Source: DASYXZ01 sp035946625 (lineage in GTDB: Bacteria > Acidobacteriota > Terriglobia > UBA7540). Taken from it: a stretch of 64,000 nt of DNA. The DNA is taken from the NCBI GenBank assembly GCA_035946625.1, contig DASYZE010000075.1, forward strand, positions 62,001 through 126,000, in the 5' to 3' direction. The notes below the pieces were generated by a model. That model saw only the letters and a list, made by a program, of their open reading frames with translations, was not told where the DNA came from and did no database searches. Shown in pieces: positions 35,001-42,828 of this stretch (its first letter is position 1; every line of letters begins with the position of its first letter). The position numbers and the translations under genes are program-made.

Positions 35001-35228
35001 GCCGTCCACCTGCCCGACGTAAAAGACATTGGGCCGGCTCGGCACGCCGCACGCGGCTCGCGTGCGCCCGCCCCGGAACGGGCCGATGACGCGCCAGTGC
35101 ATTTCCTGATAGAGCGACAGCGGATACTGCTGTGCGGGAACAATCTTCCCCGGCGAAAGCAAGAGGGCCGAAGCTAACAAGGTTAAACAGAGACGGCGGA
35201 GTTGAATCACGACAAGCCTCCCATTCAT
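32007..35228 (-). CDS. Secreted sortilin/BNR-repeat beta-propeller protein
   Basis: The 1073-residue protein has a signal peptide (about 9-33), then many BNR/Asp-box repeats of the kind GVWKSDDFGRTWNP, GIYKSTDAGKTWTH, GLFKSTDGGETWKQ and TWRSTDGGKTWTG, consistent with one or two large propellers (about 50-730). The remaining region has Ig-like strands (GPVTLEVLDSAGKPVRRYSS) and a Gly/Ala-rich helical end. It belongs to the 'VPS10/sortilin-like glycosyl hydrolase-annotated' group. No catalytic residues of glycosidases are evident, so a binding or peptidase-like role cannot be told apart. The start is placed at ATG 35228 from the signal peptide. Confidence 0.9.
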   Translation of the reverse strand: MNGRLVVIQLRRLCLTLLASALLLSPGKIVPAQQYPLSLYQEMHWRVIGPFRGGRTRAACGVPSRPNVFYVGQVDGGVWKSDDFGRTWNPIFDDQPTQSIGAIAVAPSDPKIVYVASGEGLLRPDLSVGDGIYKSTDAGKTWTHLGLRDGQQIPALVVDPHDPNRLFAAVLGHPYGPSEERGIFRSTDGGATWQKILYKNENTGASDVQMDPKDPKVIYASLWNSRLGPWEDNNEYAGPDGGLFKSTDGGETWKQLSKGLPDGLQQIYVAIAPSDPTRLYATTAAPHGALGIYRSDDAGENWTKITDDRRPALRIGGGDLPVPRVDPKNPDIVYSTSVVTWRSTDGGKTWTGIRGAPGGDDYQNIWINPNYPGIILLVSDQGAIVTVNSGRTWSSWYNQPTAQMYHAITDNRFPYWVYGAQQESGSAGVASRGNDGAITFREFHPVGVIEYGYVAPDPLHPDIIYGAGRSEVSKFSWTTGQVQNITPIPVRNEMYRADRTEPIMFSPVDPHVLYYATNVLFKTMDGGQSWQTISKDLTRPHPGIPASVGKMAASDKSADKERGVIYSLSPSFKNVNTIWAGTDDGLVWITRDGGKNWKDITPPDLLPWSKVTQISSSHFDDQTAYVSVSSFRINDLHPAIYRTHDGGGSWRLIIGGLPVDSPVDTVRADPERKGLLFAGTETGVWVSFDDGDHWQSLQLNLPHTSMRDLWIHGNDLIVATHGRSFWILDDITPLRQISETAEKSEAYLFKPQAAYRIKRDTWTDTPLPPDEPVGENPPDGAVLDYFLSSPPSGPVTLEVLDSAGKPVRRYSSADKPETTEAEMARTVSVPLYWVRMPKTLSGEAGMHRWVWDLRYSAPKSDRHGYPISAIPHDTPTEPQGPAVLPGQYTVRLTANGQSFSAPLTVKMDPRVKVTRDALVRQFALEQHLVTIINEVYDMSAQARSAQEQLHKLGTQASGGTGEAISAVNEKLGAVLGGGGGFFGPVSPVPTLGRVAGGAGALYGAVGNADAAPTKPQIVGYAGVAHDFADVTKKWDELKKVDFPALNQKLRQANLPEIKLEREPQTEPESEDVE

Positions 35229-35373
35229 GATGACAGGATAATTGGCAACGCGACAAAGCATAAATCAAACCAGGTGCCGCCGGAAGAAATTATTGCGCAC
35301 AGGGTCATCTTGACGGCGCCGCTGAGCGAGGGCAGGAGGGCCCTGGGGCCCCTCACCCGGACCCGCTCTGCTG

Positions 35374-35404
35374 GATCACCTTCTCCCCGGGGGAGAGGGT
35401 GATC
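35374..35404. repeat. Hairpin repeat, CTCCCC/GGGGAG type
   Basis: GATCACC (35374-35380) pairs with GGTGATC (35398-35404), with CTCCCC and GGGGAG inside. The sequence is typical of a common intergenic hairpin repeat. It lies between cca and the BNR gene, both on the minus strand; no U-run follows on that strand. Confidence 0.5.
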
Positions 35405-35464
35405 TTTAAAGAGGGGGGTGTTTGCCGGAGGAGCAAGTATAACTTTGCAAGAGTTTACGGAATA

Positions 35465-36814
35465 TTATTTCTGCGGCGACGGGAACTGGTTTTCAATTAG
35501 CCGCAGAGCGTCACCACGGTTTTGGATTTTCCCTTCCAGTTGCGCATCCTCCACAGCCGCGAGAATAGTTTTGAAGAGCGGGCCGGGCTTGTAACCGTGG
35601 GCTATCAGATCATCACCACGCAGGAGCGGAGCGGGCTTTACCTCTTCGGGCGGCGTCTCTGCCAACATGCGCCGCGCCATTTCATAATTCTCCAGATTGC
35701 GGTGGCTGGAGAGGCAATCCAAGCGATGGAGCTCCAAGTGCTCTCGAAATCCCTCCATCCGGATAAAGCGCAATTGCGTGGAGCGCTTCATCTTGGGAAA
35801 ATCTTTAAAGCGCAGGTGATGGCGCACCAATTCCGCCACCCGTTCGGTATCGCGCGCCGGGAGTCGCAAGCGCGCGCAGATTTCTTCCGCCATTTTGGCT
35901 CCCACTTCCACGTGATTGTCAAAACGAATGCGCTCTCGAATGGTAAACGTGGGCGGCTTACCCACATCGTGCAACAGCACGCCCAGCGCCAGCGCCGGCG
36001 TGACCGTTTCCACGTTTACAGGAGTCGAGAGCCCTTCCAGCATCATCAAGGTGTGAATCCAAACATCGCCCTCGGGATGAAATTCAGGAGGTTGTGCCAC
36101 CCCTTGCAGAGCTTTGATTTCCGGCAGGACTTCCTTCAGCAGTCCGGTTTCTTCGAGAAGCTCGAAGCCGCGGCGCGCCTGGCTTTCGGTGAGAATCTTC
36201 ACGATTTCGTCCCGAACCCGCTCCGCGCTTACATCGCCGATGTCCGGTGCGAGCTTCTGAATCGCATCGAGCGCGGCGGGATCGAGTGTGAATTTGAATC
36301 GGGCGGCAAAACGCACGGCGCGCAACATGCGCAAACGGTCTTCGCTAAAGCGCAAAGCGGGATCGCCGATGGTCCGCAGTCGCCGCGCGCGAATGTCCGC
36401 CTGGCCCTCCACGTAATCGAGCACCTTCTTCGTCTCCGGATCGTAGAGCAAGCCGTTGATAGTGAAGTCGCGCCGCGCAACGTCCTCCTTCGCCGTCTCC
36501 GAATATCGGACCGCGCTCGGGTGGCGGCCGTCGGCGTAAAGACCGTCGCTCCGGAACGTGGCCACCTCCACGTTGCCATCCGCGCGCGGCACCATCACCA
36601 CGCCGAATTGCGCCCCCACGGTGAGACTTTCAGGAAATAGTTTCACCACCTGGTCCGGCGTGGCGCTGGTGGAGATGTCAAAATCTTTGGGCTCGCGGCC
36701 CATTACCAGATCGCGCACGCATCCGCCCACCAGGTACGCCTGATGACCTTCACGGCGCAATTGGCGCAGAATATCCAGGGCGGCTTGCCCAAGCGAATTG
36801 AATTTCGCATCCAT
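35465..36814 (-). CDS. cca: CCA tRNA nucleotidyltransferase / poly(A) polymerase-type protein with HD domain
   Basis: In this 449-residue protein the head domain contains YLVGGCVRDLVMGREPKDFD (residues 27-46) with the GG and DxD catalytic motifs, plus RRDFTINGLLYD and the RFSEDRLRMLRAVRFAARF neck. The C-terminal half holds an HD metal-phosphohydrolase domain (LALGVLLHDVGKP), then helices. It adds or repairs the CCA end of tRNA; the HD domain may remove 2',3'-cyclic phosphate as in E. coli. An A-adding poly(A) polymerase cannot be excluded by eye. It is part of a minus-strand block with prfA, prmC and dinB. Confidence 0.9.
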   Translation of the reverse strand: MDAKFNSLGQAALDILRQLRREGHQAYLVGGCVRDLVMGREPKDFDISTSATPDQVVKLFPESLTVGAQFGVVMVPRADGNVEVATFRSDGLYADGRHPSAVRYSETAKEDVARRDFTINGLLYDPETKKVLDYVEGQADIRARRLRTIGDPALRFSEDRLRMLRAVRFAARFKFTLDPAALDAIQKLAPDIGDVSAERVRDEIVKILTESQARRGFELLEETGLLKEVLPEIKALQGVAQPPEFHPEGDVWIHTLMMLEGLSTPVNVETVTPALALGVLLHDVGKPPTFTIRERIRFDNHVEVGAKMAEEICARLRLPARDTERVAELVRHHLRFKDFPKMKRSTQLRFIRMEGFREHLELHRLDCLSSHRNLENYEMARRMLAETPPEEVKPAPLLRGDDLIAHGYKPGPLFKTILAAVEDAQLEGKIQNRGDALRLIENQFPSPQK

Positions 36815-36929
36815 CGGAATGTATTACAGCCCATTCCGCCCAAGGACGCAAGGTGGGGAGGAAGCAGGAAGGGAATGCAAGGGCAGGCGGACCCCAATGC
36901 AATACGTGGCCCGGCCCGCACTCCCGGCG

Positions 36930-37481
36930 CTAACGCCGGAGTTTGAGCGCCGATTCCACGCGGCGGAGCATAAAGACGTCTTCCTTGTTGTAGGCGAGCA
37001 ATTCGGCGAGCACGATTGGGTTGCCGGACGCTTTGTATTGCCGCCAGGTTTCCTGCGCCCACAGGCCGTCTTTGCCGGGAAGCTCGCGCTTCAAGCCCAG
37101 CGTCTCTTCAACTTTCTTCAAGCCGCCGTAGAGGCCTGCCTTCCAACATTCCGGGCACAAATCGGTGTGGGGAAATTCGCGGTCAAGTACCACGCCCAGT
37201 TGCGCGGCGATGACGGGGAAATCAAATCCAGTATAGCCTTTCACTGCGTCCGGAATGGAGCGGCCATTGAAAGTAAAAAGCCGATCGATTCCGGCAAGCG
37301 CTCCCATCACCGCGGCTTTGGAGATCTGGTCGCCCACCAGTTGTACAAAAGAGTCGTCCGCCCCCGCCACCACCCGGATGCCCACCACTGTCAGTTCGTG
37401 GTTCTTGCTGTCACGAAACAAGCGCTGGTCAGTGAACCGGCCAACGTAGTTTGTTTCAATGTCCAGGTAAGCGGGCTTCAT
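36930..37481 (-). CDS. RNase H-like 3'-5' exonuclease (YprB type)
   Basis: The 183-residue protein matches the YprB/RNase_H_2 fold: AYLDIETNYVG with Asp7 and Glu9, LFTFNGRSIPD, FDFPVIAAQLG and YNKEDVFMLRRVE with the last acidic residue. These form the DEDD-type metal site. The family cleaves nucleic acids 3' to 5'; the physiological substrate is not known. It lies between dinB and cca on the same strand (87 and 115 bp gaps). Confidence 0.82.
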   Translation of the reverse strand: MKPAYLDIETNYVGRFTDQRLFRDSKNHELTVVGIRVVAGADDSFVQLVGDQISKAAVMGALAGIDRLFTFNGRSIPDAVKGYTGFDFPVIAAQLGVVLDREFPHTDLCPECWKAGLYGGLKKVEETLGLKRELPGKDGLWAQETWRQYKASGNPIVLAELLAYNKEDVFMLRRVESALKLRR

Positions 37482-37568
37482 GGCTTTGGTTCCAGACCTA
37501 CCTTAACAGGGATTCAACCTTCCCGCACTGGGGAAATGGTTGGAGAAAATCGGGAAGTGGCCGGCCTT

Positions 37569-38804
37569 TCACTCCCGTCCCAAAAACCGTCGCCGGGGTT
37601 TGGATTGGGCTGCTCCTTCGACGGGATCCTCGATGGAGCGCGCCAGTTTGACGGCGTCAAACCCGTAGCGCCGGCGGAGTTTATCGGTGGCATCGAGAAC
37701 CCGGTCGAGTTTTTCCCGCTTGGGCGCATCCAGCAGGTTGAGTTGGAAGACTTCGCGCTCGAGATTCGAAGCCTTCACACCCACCAAACGGATTTTTCGC
37801 CGTCGGTTCCAGATGCCGTCCAGAAGTCGAATCACATTTTCAAAGATAATGGAATCAAGGTGAGTGGGTTCATCCAGCGACACATCCCGCGTATGCGTCT
37901 CAAACCCGGCAAAGCGAATCTTCAGTCCCACAGTGCGTGCAAACAGTTTGTGATCACGGAGACGCTGGGCCACGAGCTGAGTGAGGTAAGAGAGGGTGCG
38001 CTCGATTTCCCCGCCCTCTGCCGTATCCGCGCCGAACGTGATTTCGTGGCTGATGGATTTCGGCTCTTCCTGATAGGCGTAGGCGCCCGTGTCTTCGCCC
38101 AGCGACTTTGTGTAAAGGTATTCCCCCCACTTGCCTAACTGGTCTTTCAATTTGGGCAGGCCAAAATTCTGGAGATCGCCGATGGTTGCGATCCCGAGCG
38201 ATAGCAAGTGCGGTTCGGTAACTTTACCGATTCCCGGCATACGCCGCACGGGGAGAGGCGCCAGGAATTTGGCCTCGCAACCGGGCAGGATGTAAAGCAG
38301 GCCGTGGGGCTTGGCCTGGTCGGAGGCAATTTTCGAAACCAGGTGCGAAGTGGATGCGCCCACTGAACAATTCAAACCGGCTTTCTCTTTCACTGCCCGA
38401 ATCAGGCGGTCGCCGGCGCGTAGCGTGGAGCCGTGCAGAAGCTCGCAGCCCGTCAGGTCAAGATAGGCTTCGTCAATCGAAACCATCTCGACCACAGGAG
38501 TAAACTCGTCGAAAATCCGGTGGACTTTTTGCGAATACTCCGAATACTTTTGGTAATGCCCGCGCAGAAATATGGCGTGAGGGCAAAGTTTTTTCGCCTG
38601 GCTGATGGGTTGCGCGGAGTGGACTCCGAATTTTCGCGCCTCGTAACTGGCCGCCGCCACCACGCCGCGGCCGTCCGGGTCCGCTCCCACCACCACCGCT
38701 TTGCCTTTGAGCGAGGGATCTTCAAGCTCCTCCACCGAAACGAAGAAGGCGTCCATGTCGACGTGGAGAATCCGGGGAGTTGGGCCATGACCTGATTGGA
38801 TCAT
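37569..38804 (-). CDS. dinB: DNA polymerase IV (Y-family)
   Basis: The 411-residue Y-family polymerase has catalytic motifs HVDMDAFFVSVE (Asp16) and SIDEAYLDL (Asp111, Glu112). The MPGIGKVTEPHLLSLGIAT helix-hairpin-helix thumb and a little-finger domain follow. It performs error-prone translesion synthesis. The C-terminal end RRRFLGRE is short, and I do not see a clear beta-clamp motif. No SOS box could be recognised. Confidence 0.95.
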   Translation of the reverse strand: MIQSGHGPTPRILHVDMDAFFVSVEELEDPSLKGKAVVVGADPDGRGVVAAASYEARKFGVHSAQPISQAKKLCPHAIFLRGHYQKYSEYSQKVHRIFDEFTPVVEMVSIDEAYLDLTGCELLHGSTLRAGDRLIRAVKEKAGLNCSVGASTSHLVSKIASDQAKPHGLLYILPGCEAKFLAPLPVRRMPGIGKVTEPHLLSLGIATIGDLQNFGLPKLKDQLGKWGEYLYTKSLGEDTGAYAYQEEPKSISHEITFGADTAEGGEIERTLSYLTQLVAQRLRDHKLFARTVGLKIRFAGFETHTRDVSLDEPTHLDSIIFENVIRLLDGIWNRRRKIRLVGVKASNLEREVFQLNLLDAPKREKLDRVLDATDKLRRRYGFDAVKLARSIEDPVEGAAQSKPRRRFLGRE

Positions 38805-38867
38805 TGACTCATTGTAATTCTTTTTCTGATGGCTCAGTGCATCAATGACTCAATGGGTCAATCCTGC

Positions 38868-39812
38868 TCACCCAGCTCTCTTTCTGGCAATCACGACGCG
38901 GGGAATTCCGGCCAAGTCCGGCCGAACTTCCACATCCGTCCAGCCCGAAGTAGCTCCGACCCCGCATGAGGGGTCGGCACCTCGTCCTGCCGGCCCCAAG
39001 GCCGGCGCAACTTGAGGCTCAAGGAGCGACAGCACTGCCTCGCGCATATTGTAACCAATCTCCACCGCCAGGTAACCACCGGGCTTGAGCACCTGGAGGG
39101 CTTGGGGAAACAGTCGGCGATACATTTCGTCGCCATGTTCGAGATCGCCCCACGCTAAGCGCGGCTCAAATTCGCGGACCTCGCGCTGCACTTTGTCGCG
39201 CTCATCGTGAGCCACATAAGGAGGATTGGAAACCACGAAATCGAAAGAGGAGAAGAAATCGGCGTCCAGGAAGCGGGAGAGCAAATCACTTTCGAGAAAT
39301 TTCACACGCTCCGGCATGGCCAGGCGCAAGGCGTTGGTGGAAGCCACCACCAGCGCGGAACGCGAAATATCCGCGCCGAAGATCAGGGCGCGCGGAAACT
39401 CCGAGGCCAGCGCCAGCGCGATGCATCCGGAGCCGGTGCCCACATCCACAATCCGCAAGCGCGCATCTTTCGTCACACACCGGGGGGCGGCAAGATCGAG
39501 GACGGCTTCCACCACGTGTTCGGTCTCGGGCCGCGGGATCAGCACCTCAGGCGAGACCTCAAAATCCAGGCCCCAGAATTCCTGATGGCCGGTGATGTAT
39601 TGAGTGGGCTTGCCGCTGGCCCGCTCCTCAATCAAGCGGAAGTATCTATCGGCGATCTCGGAGGAAATTTCGATTTCCAGATGGGAGTGGAGGTAGCCGC
39701 GGTCGCGGTCGAGCAAGTGCATCAACAGGAGGTCCGCCGCCAATTGGGCCGAGGGGACGTGGTTTTCCAAAAGTGTTTTAAGGCCCGTTCGCAACGCCGC
39801 ACGGATTTCCAT
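38868..39812 (-). CDS. prmC: Release factor glutamine methyltransferase PrmC with a repeat-derived insert
   Basis: The 314-residue protein methylates the Gln of the GGQ motif in RF1/RF2. The N-terminal helical domain is 1-85, IPRPETEHVVEAVLD follows, motif I VDVGTGSG is at 122-129, and the signature NPPY is at 196-199. The C-terminus normally runs straight from LLEP into a VEVRPDLAGIPRVV strand; here residues 267-290 (QVAPALGPAGRGADPSCGVG and a few more) are extra. They are encoded by the palindromic repeat at 38951-39011, read in frame without stops. prmC lies directly after prfA, a classic pairing. Confidence 0.94.
   Translation of the reverse strand: MEIRAALRTGLKTLLENHVPSAQLAADLLLMHLLDRDRGYLHSHLEIEISSEIADRYFRLIEERASGKPTQYITGHQEFWGLDFEVSPEVLIPRPETEHVVEAVLDLAAPRCVTKDARLRIVDVGTGSGCIALALASEFPRALIFGADISRSALVVASTNALRLAMPERVKFLESDLLSRFLDADFFSSFDFVVSNPPYVAHDERDKVQREVREFEPRLAWGDLEHGDEMYRRLFPQALQVLKPGGYLAVEIGYNMREAVLSLLEPQVAPALGPAGRGADPSCGVGATSGWTDVEVRPDLAGIPRVVIARKRAG
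38951..39011. repeat. Double-hairpin dispersed repeat, copy C, inside prmC
   Basis: TAGCTCCGACCCC pairs with GGGGTCGG, and after a spacer CCGGCC pairs with GGCCGG; it ends GCGCAAC. The layout matches copies A (7629-7686) and B (58627-58675). It is within the coding part of prmC and is translated (minus strand) into about 20 extra residues. A selfish palindromic element living in-frame in a gene resembles what is known for Rickettsia palindromic elements. Confidence 0.72.
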
Positions 39813-39930
39813 GGTTCAAACAGTCAAGGCAGCAAGCCCTTGTGCCCCGAGCCATTTGCGGGCAAGGACTAACTAAGAAGCTTGGAACAATGACTGGACG
39901 GCCCGCGTGCCAGTTGGACTCCGCGCACAT

Positions 39931-41016
39931 TTACTCGCGGCCACCCGGCGGTGTCCCGCCCCCGTTCTGGGCATGATCGATCAGCGCCTGAACAATTTCA
40001 TCGAGCTTGCCGTCCATCACCCGGTCAAGCTGATGGAGGGTGAGCCCGATGCGGTGGTCGGTCACGCGATTCTGGGGGAAATTGTAGGTTCGGATTTTCT
40101 CACTGCGGTCCCCCGAGCCGATTTGGGAGCGCCGTTCTTCGGTGATTTTTTTCTGCTGTTCCTGAAGTTTCATTTCATACAAGCGCGAACGGAGCACCCG
40201 CAAGGCCTTGGCGCGGTTCTTGATCTGCGATTTCTCGTCCTGACAGGAAACAATGGTTCCGGTGGGCAGGTGGGTGATGCGCACGGCCGAGTAAGTGGTG
40301 TTCACGGATTGCCCGCCGGGGCCGGAAGAGCAAAACGTGTCCACGCGGATATCCTTGGGATCAATCTGGATTTCCACCTCGTCGGCTTCAGGCAACACGG
40401 CCACGGTGATGGCGGAGGTGTGGATGCGTCCCTGCTGCTCGGTCGAGGGAACGCGCTGCACCCGGTGCACGCCGCTTTCGTATTTCAAGCGACCGTAAAC
40501 CTTGCGGCCTTCGATCAGGGCGATCACTTCCTTCATGCCGCCAACACCGGAAAGACTTGAGGAGAGTTCCTCCACCCGCCACCCCTGCGCCTCCGCGTAG
40601 CGCGAGTACAATCGAAACATTTCCTGGGCGAACAGCGTGGCCTCGTCTCCGCCCGTTCCGGCGCGGATTTCGAGGATCACGTTTTTTTCGTCGTTCGGGT
40701 CGCGCGGGAGCAGCAGGATTTTTAATTCCTCGTCCACCTGCGTCGCGCGTTTCTGAAGTTGTTCCAGCTCGTCATGTGCCAGAGCCTTCATTTCAGGGTC
40801 CCCGGATGACTCGCCGATCAACGTGCGGGTCTGGGCGAGCGATTTGTCCAGTTCTTTCCACTCGCGAAATTTTTCCACCACCTCACGAATTTCGGCGCTC
40901 GCCTTGGCGGCTTTCTGATACCGGGCGGGATCGGCCAACACTTGTGGGTCGCTAAGCTGAGCCGTCAGCTCGTCATACTTCTTCTCGAGATCCGCGAGTT
41001 TTTCCGATTGTTGCAT
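39931..41016 (-). CDS. prfA: Peptide chain release factor 1
   Basis: The 361-residue protein has a helical domain 1, then the codon-recognition motif P-S-T (190-192, in RVPSTEQQGRIHTS), and the GGQ peptidyl-hydrolysis motif (234-236, in SSGPGGQSVN). The PxT form identifies RF1, reading UAA and UAG. Normal length. It is followed by prmC (118-bp gap), whose product methylates this GGQ. Confidence 0.97.
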   Translation of the reverse strand: MQQSEKLADLEKKYDELTAQLSDPQVLADPARYQKAAKASAEIREVVEKFREWKELDKSLAQTRTLIGESSGDPEMKALAHDELEQLQKRATQVDEELKILLLPRDPNDEKNVILEIRAGTGGDEATLFAQEMFRLYSRYAEAQGWRVEELSSSLSGVGGMKEVIALIEGRKVYGRLKYESGVHRVQRVPSTEQQGRIHTSAITVAVLPEADEVEIQIDPKDIRVDTFCSSGPGGQSVNTTYSAVRITHLPTGTIVSCQDEKSQIKNRAKALRVLRSRLYEMKLQEQQKKITEERRSQIGSGDRSEKIRTYNFPQNRVTDHRIGLTLHQLDRVMDGKLDEIVQALIDHAQNGGGTPPGGRE

Positions 41017-41080
41017 GGGATTGAAATCAAGTACTAAAAATTAGAAATTAAGAATGAATATCACCTTACGGCGAACTGTC

Positions 41081-41113
41081 ATCCTGAGTCCCGATCGAAC
41101 CGGGACGAAGGAT
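41081..41113. repeat. Small ATCC-TCCCG hairpin repeat
   Basis: ATCC (41081-41084) with GGAT (41110-41113) and TCCCG (41089-41093) with CGGGA (41101-41105) form an imperfect hairpin ending in CTTTTTC on the plus strand. This resembles the widespread GTCATCCTGAG...GAAGGATCT intergenic repeat. It lies between prfA and the DUF1385 gene. Confidence 0.4.
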
Positions 41114-41162
41114 CTTTTTCATTTCCGTTTTACAAATGGATTCGAAAAGTCAGGCCGGAATC

Positions 41163-42173
41163 CTACGCCACCACCAGTTCCCCGCCCCGGCTCTTTTCCA
41201 GTTCCATGGCTGAATCCAGAGCCCTTACGGCGGTCTCGATTTGTCCGTCGTTCGGTTCCTTGGTGGTGATGCGTTGCAGCCACAGCCCGGGTAGCGAAGC
41301 CATCCGCCAAAGGGTCCCGCTCGATTTGGCAGCGAACCGGATGAACTCGTAGGAGACGCCGGCGATCACGGGGAGCAAAGCGATACGCCCGATAAACTTT
41401 CCCGCGAACGACTGGAAGGGCAGAAACATGTAGACCACCATGGCGATGCCCATCACCACCAGAAGAAAACTTGTTCCGCAGCGCGGGTGGAAGCGCGTGC
41501 ACTCGCGGGCGGCGGCAACATCGGCGCGCCCCAGTTTTTCAAAACACCACACCACTTTGTGCTCGGCGCCGTGATACTCAAAAATTCTCTTGATGTCTTT
41601 CAACTGTGCCAGCGCCGCGAGAAAGCCCAGGAAAAGCACGATGCGGATGGTTCCGTCCACCAGGTTGAACACCACCAGGTTCCCGGCGGGCGCCCAGCGG
41701 CCCTTCACCAGCGTGGCAAGATAGAGCGGCAGCAGTTTATAAAATAGAATAAAGAACCCGAGCGAGAAGGCGAGATTCACCGTCATCAACCAGTTGCTCA
41801 GTTCGGGCTTCTTTTCTTTCTTCTGCCCGGACTCCTCAGCCTTAGGATCTTCCAGCGCCGCTTGGGCGGAATATCGCAGTGCCTTGATCCCCAGCACCAT
41901 GGCCTGCCCCAGAACACCCAGCCCGCGCAGCACGGGATATTTGAGCCAGGCATGTTTATCCGAAGGCCGGTCCAGGAACTCTTGGGTGACCGCCAGTGAA
42001 CCGTTGGGTCGCCGGACCGCCACGGCAAAACTGTGCGGTGAGCGCATCATCACGCCCTCGATCACCGCCTGGCCGCCCACCAGGATTTCTTCCGGTCCCT
42101 GGAGAAAAGGCAGCAGGAGCAGCCTTCCCATCCGGCGCCCCAGCCACCTAATTTTATGATTAATTCTTCCCAT
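41163..42173 (-). CDS. DUF1385 (YqhQ-like) membrane protein
   Basis: The 336-residue protein has the DUF1385 signatures VGGQAVIEGVMMRSPHSFAV, KYPVLRGLGVLGQAMVLGIK, IFEYHGAEHKVVWCFE and TRFHPRCGTSFLLVVMG, with four or five membrane helices. The family is conserved next to prfA/prmC in many phyla and its function is unknown. ATG 42173 gives MGRINHKIRW; the longer upstream frame (to 42293) is not convincing. Gene order DUF1385-prfA-prmC is conserved in bacteria, which supports the calls. Confidence 0.9.
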   Translation of the reverse strand: MGRINHKIRWLGRRMGRLLLLPFLQGPEEILVGGQAVIEGVMMRSPHSFAVAVRRPNGSLAVTQEFLDRPSDKHAWLKYPVLRGLGVLGQAMVLGIKALRYSAQAALEDPKAEESGQKKEKKPELSNWLMTVNLAFSLGFFILFYKLLPLYLATLVKGRWAPAGNLVVFNLVDGTIRIVLFLGFLAALAQLKDIKRIFEYHGAEHKVVWCFEKLGRADVAAARECTRFHPRCGTSFLLVVMGIAMVVYMFLPFQSFAGKFIGRIALLPVIAGVSYEFIRFAAKSSGTLWRMASLPGLWLQRITTKEPNDGQIETAVRALDSAMELEKSRGGELVVA

Positions 42174-42399
42174 CTCAATCCCTGTCAGAAAACCCCATCG
42201 CCCCATTTGACACCCGGTGATGCACTCGTTTGAACCCCAGCCTTGCCAACACGAACCCACCCCCGGCTCAGGTCTCGCGGACCGCCGGGCCATTTCGCCT
42301 CCGCGATGATTAGATGCGCGTTTTCAAGCTAAGAGTCAGAATAACCGGATTGGCCGCAGAGTGTCAATTCAGGCCGCGCGCATTCCACGCATCATCGAT

Positions 42400-42427
42400 T
42401 TGATTTTTGGATGGAGGGCAGTATAAT
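42400..42427 (+). promoter_or_regulatory. Promoter for the small zinc-ribbon protein gene
   Basis: TTGATT (42400-42405) and TATAAT (42422-42427) are 16 bases apart. The predicted start is near 42434, about 40 bases before the ATG at 42475. The -10 is perfect, the -35 partial. Confidence 0.45.
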
Positions 42428-42474
42428 GCCATCCTGACCGTGAAATTATTGCGGGCTCCTCCGATTAGAGGTCT

Positions 42475-42813
42475 ATGCCAATGATGGGTGCGGCGCCGCG
42501 TTTGGGCGACTTGATTGACGATCATTGTCCCCGCTGCAAGCTTTTGCTGAACCACGCCATCGCCAGCATGATGGAAGGGAAGGTGGCGAAGGTCATTTGC
42601 CAGACTTGCCTCACCGAACACCCTTACCTTTATCAGGATGGCGCCAAAAGGAAGAAGCCGCCGGGCGGACGCGAAACCCTGTTTGACCAGATCCTGGCAC
42701 ACGGAGGGCTGGCCCCGCAACCGGAAGAAGTTCCGGTCAAGAAAAAGAAAACCTCACCCGCCGCCCGATCCGGCCGGGGGCCAAAGGATAAAAACTCGCC
42801 TAAAGTTAAATGA
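42475..42813 (+). CDS. Small zinc-ribbon-like protein
   Basis: In the 112-residue protein, CPRCKLLLNH and CQTCLTEHPY give two CxxC pairs spaced about 25 residues apart, the pattern of a zinc ribbon. After residue 60 the chain is Lys/Pro/Arg-rich and disordered (VPVKKKKTSPAARSGRG). A nucleic-acid or protein-binding role is likely but unproved. Alternative starts at Met3 or Met4 exist. It converges on a glycosyltransferase gene with a 15-bp gap. Confidence 0.7.
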   Translation: MPMMGAAPRLGDLIDDHCPRCKLLLNHAIASMMEGKVAKVICQTCLTEHPYLYQDGAKRKKPPGGRETLFDQILAHGGLAPQPEEVPVKKKKTSPAARSGRGPKDKNSPKVK

Positions 42814-42828
42814 CGGCGGCCGGCTGTT

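Noticed and set aside
35522..36640. 372-codon plus-strand frame opposite cca
   Set aside because: Antisense shadow of a gene with complete catalytic motifs.
36798..38138. 446-codon plus-strand frame opposite the RNase H-like gene and dinB
   Set aside because: It spans two genes and their gap on the other strand with no domain content.
38805..38867. Imperfect TCAATGAC/TCAATGGG/TCAATCC repeats between dinB and prmC
   Set aside because: Only three short, imperfect units; could be chance in a small AT-rich spacer.
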